A stretch of 8,531 nucleotides of DNA, from NCBI GenBank assembly GCA_020216895.1, contig JAIWOM010000054.1, forward strand, positions 1 through 8,531, written 5' to 3'. A model generated the notes under the pieces. It worked only from the letters and a program-made list of their open reading frames with translations, was not told where the DNA came from and ran no database searches. Position numbers and translations under genes: made by a program. Below, piece by piece: positions 6,200 to 8,531 of this stretch; the first letter of the stretch is position 1, and every line of letters begins with the position of its first letter. The stretch comes from Microcella sp. Its GTDB lineage: Bacteria > Actinomycetota > Actinomycetes > Actinomycetales > Microbacteriaceae.

Positions 6200-7334
6200 G
6201 CTCGCAGCGCGCGAGCTCGTCGAGCCCCTCGTCGTCGGCGATCGCCTGCAGCACGCCGATGGCCTCATCGAGGGTCGCCACGGCGAAGACCTCCAGACCG
6301 TTCGGGATGCTCCCCGCGACCTCGTCGCAGTTGTCGACGGGCGCCAGGAACCAGTCGGCACCGAACCCGACCGCCCCGTGCATCTTCTGCACGATGCCGC
6401 CGATCGGCCCGACGGTGCCGTCGGCCGCGATGGTGCCCGTGCCGGCCACCTCGGCGCCGCCCGCGAGCGAGCCGGGCGTCAGCTTGTCGATGACCCCGAG
6501 GGCGAACATCATGCCCGCGCTCGGGCCGCCCACGTTCTCGAGCTCGATGTCGACCTCGAAGGGGAAGACGTACTCGCCCGCGATGAGCACCCCGATCACC
6601 GGCACGCGCGGCTCGGCGTCGCTGAGGCGCGGGACGACCTCGATGGTGCGCTCCGACCCGCCGCGCAGCACGCGGAGCGACGCGGGGTCGGCCGTGCCGT
6701 TGTCGGCGATCGCGGCGCGGAGCGCCGTGACATCCCGAACCGGCTCGTCGTTCACGGCGAGGATGATGTCGTCGGCTCGGACGAGGCCGGCGGCTGGGCT
6801 GTCGTCGAGCGTCTCGACGACGCGCAACTGGCTCTCGTAGGGCTCGCCGAGGGCGCGGAGCGCGGCGGCCACGGCCTCCTGCTGCGAGTTCTCCATGTCG
6901 ATGCGGCTCTGCTCGCGGCGGTCTTCGGAGGACACCCCGGGCGGGAACACGGCGTCGATCGGCACGACGGACTGGCTCGGGTCGACCCAGGCGCGGATCA
7001 CCTCGAACCAGGAGGGCGGCTGCTCGCGGTTGCCGTAGATGTTGACCGTGGTCAGGCTGAGCGAACCGGGGGTGTCGTAGGTGGGCTCGCCCGGGATCGA
7101 GATGAGCGGCAGCTCGTCCTCCCCGACGGTGACCGAGCCGAGGGTGTTGAACACCGGGCCGGGCCGCTCGATGACGTACGGCGAGGGCAGCACGGCGAGG
7201 CCGAAGACCCCGAACAGGGTGAGCGCGAGCAGCAGCCAGCCGACGCGGCGGCCCCGCTGGCGCGCATCCAGCACCACGGGGTCGTCGTCCGGGTCGAGCG
7301 CGTCGCCGCGGGCATCGACGGTGAACAGGCTCAC
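6195..7334 (-). CDS. Membrane-anchored PDZ plus Lon-type Ser/Lys protease (YlbL-like)
   Basis: The protein has 379 residues from a GTG at 7334-7332, chosen because GAGGAG lies four bases upstream. An in-frame ATG 105 bases earlier (7439) would add an Arg/Pro-rich tail unlike the family and run into the divergent promoter region. Order of parts: a short cytoplasmic tail (1-30), one membrane helix (about 31-50), an outer region beginning with PYVIERPGPVFNTLG, a PDZ domain (about 170-236, with SPAAGLVRADDIILAVN), and a Lon S16 proteolytic domain (about 247-365). The catalytic serine is S272 in ENVGGPSAGMMFAL and the lysine is K317 in GPIGGIVQKMHGA. The 45-residue spacing is close to that in Lon (S679/K722 in Escherichia coli). 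No ATPase domain is present, as usual for this family. The only two cysteines, C336 and C377, could form a disulfide. It probably degrades or trims envelope proteins. It is divergent from the DUF2342 gene and upstream of UPF0182. Confidence 0.93.
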   Translation of the reverse strand: MSLFTVDARGDALDPDDDPVVLDARQRGRRVGWLLLALTLFGVFGLAVLPSPYVIERPGPVFNTLGSVTVGEDELPLISIPGEPTYDTPGSLSLTTVNIYGNREQPPSWFEVIRAWVDPSQSVVPIDAVFPPGVSSEDRREQSRIDMENSQQEAVAAALRALGEPYESQLRVVETLDDSPAAGLVRADDIILAVNDEPVRDVTALRAAIADNGTADPASLRVLRGGSERTIEVVPRLSDAEPRVPVIGVLIAGEYVFPFEVDIELENVGGPSAGMMFALGVIDKLTPGSLAGGAEVAGTGTIAADGTVGPIGGIVQKMHGAVGFGADWFLAPVDNCDEVAGSIPNGLEVFAVATLDEAIGVLQAIADDEGLDELARCER

Positions 7335-7349
7335 CGGGCTCCTCTCGAG

Positions 7350-7404
7350 GGCTCTGCGGGGCCTCGACGGGCCTCGGGCGGGTGTTCGCCCACGGCGCAG
7401 AGCC
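7350..7404 (-). promoter_or_regulatory. Inverted repeat in the leader region of the PDZ/Lon gene
   Basis: Outer arms 7350-7358 and 7396-7404 are a perfect 9-bp match, and an inner 5-bp stem (7376-7380 with 7387-7391) lies between them. The element ends 15 bases before the GTG start and just before the GAGGAG ribosome site. A possible minus-strand -10 (TAGGCT, 7419-7414) is upstream, which would put the structure in the 5' leader. No -35 was recognised. Confidence 0.35.
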
Positions 7405-7453
7405 GCGGGGGTCAGCCTAGGCGAAAACCCATCGGGCACCGAGGCGTGCCCAT

Positions 7454-7459
7454 TAGCGT
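7454..7459 (+). promoter_or_regulatory. Candidate -10 element (TAGCGT) for the DUF2342 gene
   Basis: TAGCGT fits TAnnnT and ends seven bases before the ATG at 7467. Initiation at the normal distance would start the transcript at or next to the ATG, giving a leaderless mRNA. An AGGA (7460-7463) also precedes the ATG, but only three bases away, which is short for a Shine-Dalgarno. No -35 match was found. Confidence 0.35.
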
Positions 7460-7466
7460 AGGAACC

Positions 7467-8531
7467 ATGGCTGAGGATCCCCTAGGCGGGCCGGACGACG
7501 AGTTCCGCGAGCTGCTGCGCCGCTTCCTCTCCGGGCAGGGCGACCTGGACCCGGCGAAGCTCGCGGGCGCGGCCGGGCTCCCCACCGACCCGCTCATGGT
7601 GGCGCGGCTCATGGGCCAGCTGCAGAAGGCCATGAACGCGAGCGGCGACGGTGTCGACTGGTCGCTCGCCCGCGACGAGTCGGGCCGCATCGCCGCGCAG
7701 GGCTCGATCCGCAGCAGTGCGGCCGAGCTGGAGCAGCTGCGCCAGGCCCTCAACGTGGCCGCGCTGTGGCTCGACGAGGCCACGGGCATCACGCAGCTGA
7801 CGGCGGAGCCGACCCTCATCACGCGCGCTGACTGGGCGCGCCTCACCCTGCCGGTCTGGACCCAGCTCGCCGAGCCGGTCGCCGCCTCGATCGCCGACTC
7901 GCTGACCAGCGCCCTCGACCAGCAGGTGCCGGAGGAGCTGAAGGGCATGGTCGCCAATGCCGGCCAGCTCATGCGCTCGCTCGGCGGCACGCTCTTCTCG
8001 CTGCAGCTCGGCCACGTCGTCGGGCAGCTCTCGGCCGAGGTGGTCTCGGGCGGCGACATCGGAATCCCGCTGCTGCCGGGCCGCGACGACACCGACGTGC
8101 AGGCCGCCCTGCTGCCGCAGAACGTCTCGGCGTTCGGGGTCGGCCTCGACATCGCCGCCGATCAGGTGCAGCTGTACCTCGCGGTGCGCGAGCTCGCGCA
8201 TGCCCGTCTGTTCCGGCACGCCCGCTGGCTGCGGCAGCACCTCATCAGCGCCATCACCGACTACGCCCGCGGCATCAGCATCGACACCGCCCGCATCGAG
8301 TCGCTCGCGGCCGAGTTCGACCCCGCGAACCCCGAGAGCCTGCGCGAGGCCCTCACCAGCGGCGCGCTGATCCCGCCGAAGACGGATGCTCAGCTCGCCG
8401 CCCTCGGCCGTCTCGAGACCACCCTGGCCCTCATCGACGGCTGGGTCGACGTGGTGACCGCGCGCGCGACGGCGCGCCTGCCGAAGGCCGACGCGATCGC
8501 GGAGACCGTGCGGCGCCGCCGCGCCGCGGGC
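7467..8531 (+). CDS. DUF2342 / Zincin_2 zincin-like metallopeptidase family protein (3' end outside window)
   Basis: The frame is open from ATG 7467 to the window end (355 codons) without a stop, so the C-terminus is missing; family members are usually about 100 residues longer. The N-terminus (MAEDPLGGPDDEFRELLRRF) is charged, without a signal peptide or membrane helix, so a cytoplasmic protein is expected. Recognisable family parts are VDWSLARDESGRIAAQG near residue 65, the Trp-rich helix around residues 120-135 (RADWARLTLPVW), and LGGTLFSLQLGHVVGQLSAEV (split as two helices near 170-190). The putative metal-site segment is VRELAHARLFRHARWLRQHL. There E242, H245 and possibly H251 form an ExxH motif, preceded by Arg where a classical HExxH has His. 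The family is annotated as zinc-dependent metalloprotease or as 'coenzyme F420 biosynthesis associated'; to my knowledge activity is unproven. It is divergent from the PDZ/Lon gene. Overlapping minus-strand open frames are shadows of it. Confidence 0.9.
   Translation, partial: MAEDPLGGPDDEFRELLRRFLSGQGDLDPAKLAGAAGLPTDPLMVARLMGQLQKAMNASGDGVDWSLARDESGRIAAQGSIRSSAAELEQLRQALNVAALWLDEATGITQLTAEPTLITRADWARLTLPVWTQLAEPVAASIADSLTSALDQQVPEELKGMVANAGQLMRSLGGTLFSLQLGHVVGQLSAEVVSGGDIGIPLLPGRDDTDVQAALLPQNVSAFGVGLDIAADQVQLYLAVRELAHARLFRHARWLRQHLISAITDYARGISIDTARIESLAAEFDPANPESLREALTSGALIPPKTDAQLAALGRLETTLALIDGWVDVVTARATARLPKADAIAETVRRRRAAG

Noticed and set aside
5887..6840. Plus-strand 317-codon frame across the UPF0182/PDZ junction
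   Set aside because: It is antisense to two well-supported genes and has low-complexity Ser/Pro/Thr composition.
7335..7439. Upstream ATG (7439) as the start of the PDZ/Lon protein
   Set aside because: It would add 35 Arg/Pro-rich residues without a ribosome site, whereas the GTG at 7334 has GAGGAG at close spacing and gives a family-like N-terminus.
7416..7488. CCTAGGCG occurring twice (7416-7423 and 7481-7488)
   Set aside because: CTAG is often rare in high-GC genomes, but the second copy lies inside the DUF2342 coding region and nothing else links the two. Chance is sufficient.
7412..8240. Two long minus-strand frames opposite the DUF2342 gene
   Set aside because: The plus-strand frame is open to the window end and has recognisable family motifs; the minus frames have shadow composition and no motifs.

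Overview
The window looks like chromosomal core sequence from a high-GC Gram-positive actinobacterium, most likely of the Microbacteriaceae type. The grounds are the strong G/C bias at third codon positions, the use of GTG starts, and the presence of actinobacterial families (UPF0182, a membrane PDZ/Lon-type protease, a DUF2342 zincin-like protein). The taxonomic placement is inference from gene content. No insertion sequence, integrase, CRISPR array, phage gene or other transfer mark was seen.

Layout from left to right. (1) Positions 3-407 (+) hold the C-terminal end of an unrecognised protein with a Pro/Ser linker, followed by a strong hairpin terminator (447-489). (2) Positions 490-681 have no convincing gene, only a small hairpin. 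(3) An initiator tRNA-fMet lies on the minus strand (734-810) with its own terminator hairpin (682-715). (4) A minus-strand gene (852-2141) encodes a degenerate SGNH-hydrolase-like domain fused to a GAF domain. Two abutting hairpins sit before its start, and the Shine-Dalgarno lies in the loop of the second. (5) A class I SAM-dependent methyltransferase (2283-3164, minus) lies 42 bases downstream of (6) a large UPF0182 membrane protein (3207-6095, minus). (7) A membrane-anchored PDZ plus Lon-type Ser/Lys protease (6195-7334, minus) precedes it. (8) Across a 132-base divergent intergenic region, a DUF2342 zincin-like protein (7467 to the window end, plus) begins and is cut off by the edge.

The right half (UPF0182, PDZ/Lon, divergent DUF2342) has the same order as Mycobacterium tuberculosis Rv3193c-Rv3194c-Rv3195, as far as I recall that locus. 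It is therefore likely an old conserved actinobacterial neighbourhood with a shared but undefined role, plausibly at the cell envelope. The PDZ/Lon protein is a single-pass membrane protease and UPF0182 is a seven-helix membrane protein with a large outer domain; the third member is probably a soluble metallopeptidase-like protein. The methyltransferase may be co-transcribed with UPF0182. The GAF gene and the tRNA lie further downstream on the same strand and probably have their own promoters.

Most of the window is ordinary core genome. The items most worth a second look are the conserved three-gene neighbourhood, the apparently inactive SGNH domain fused to GAF, and the structured leader of that gene.
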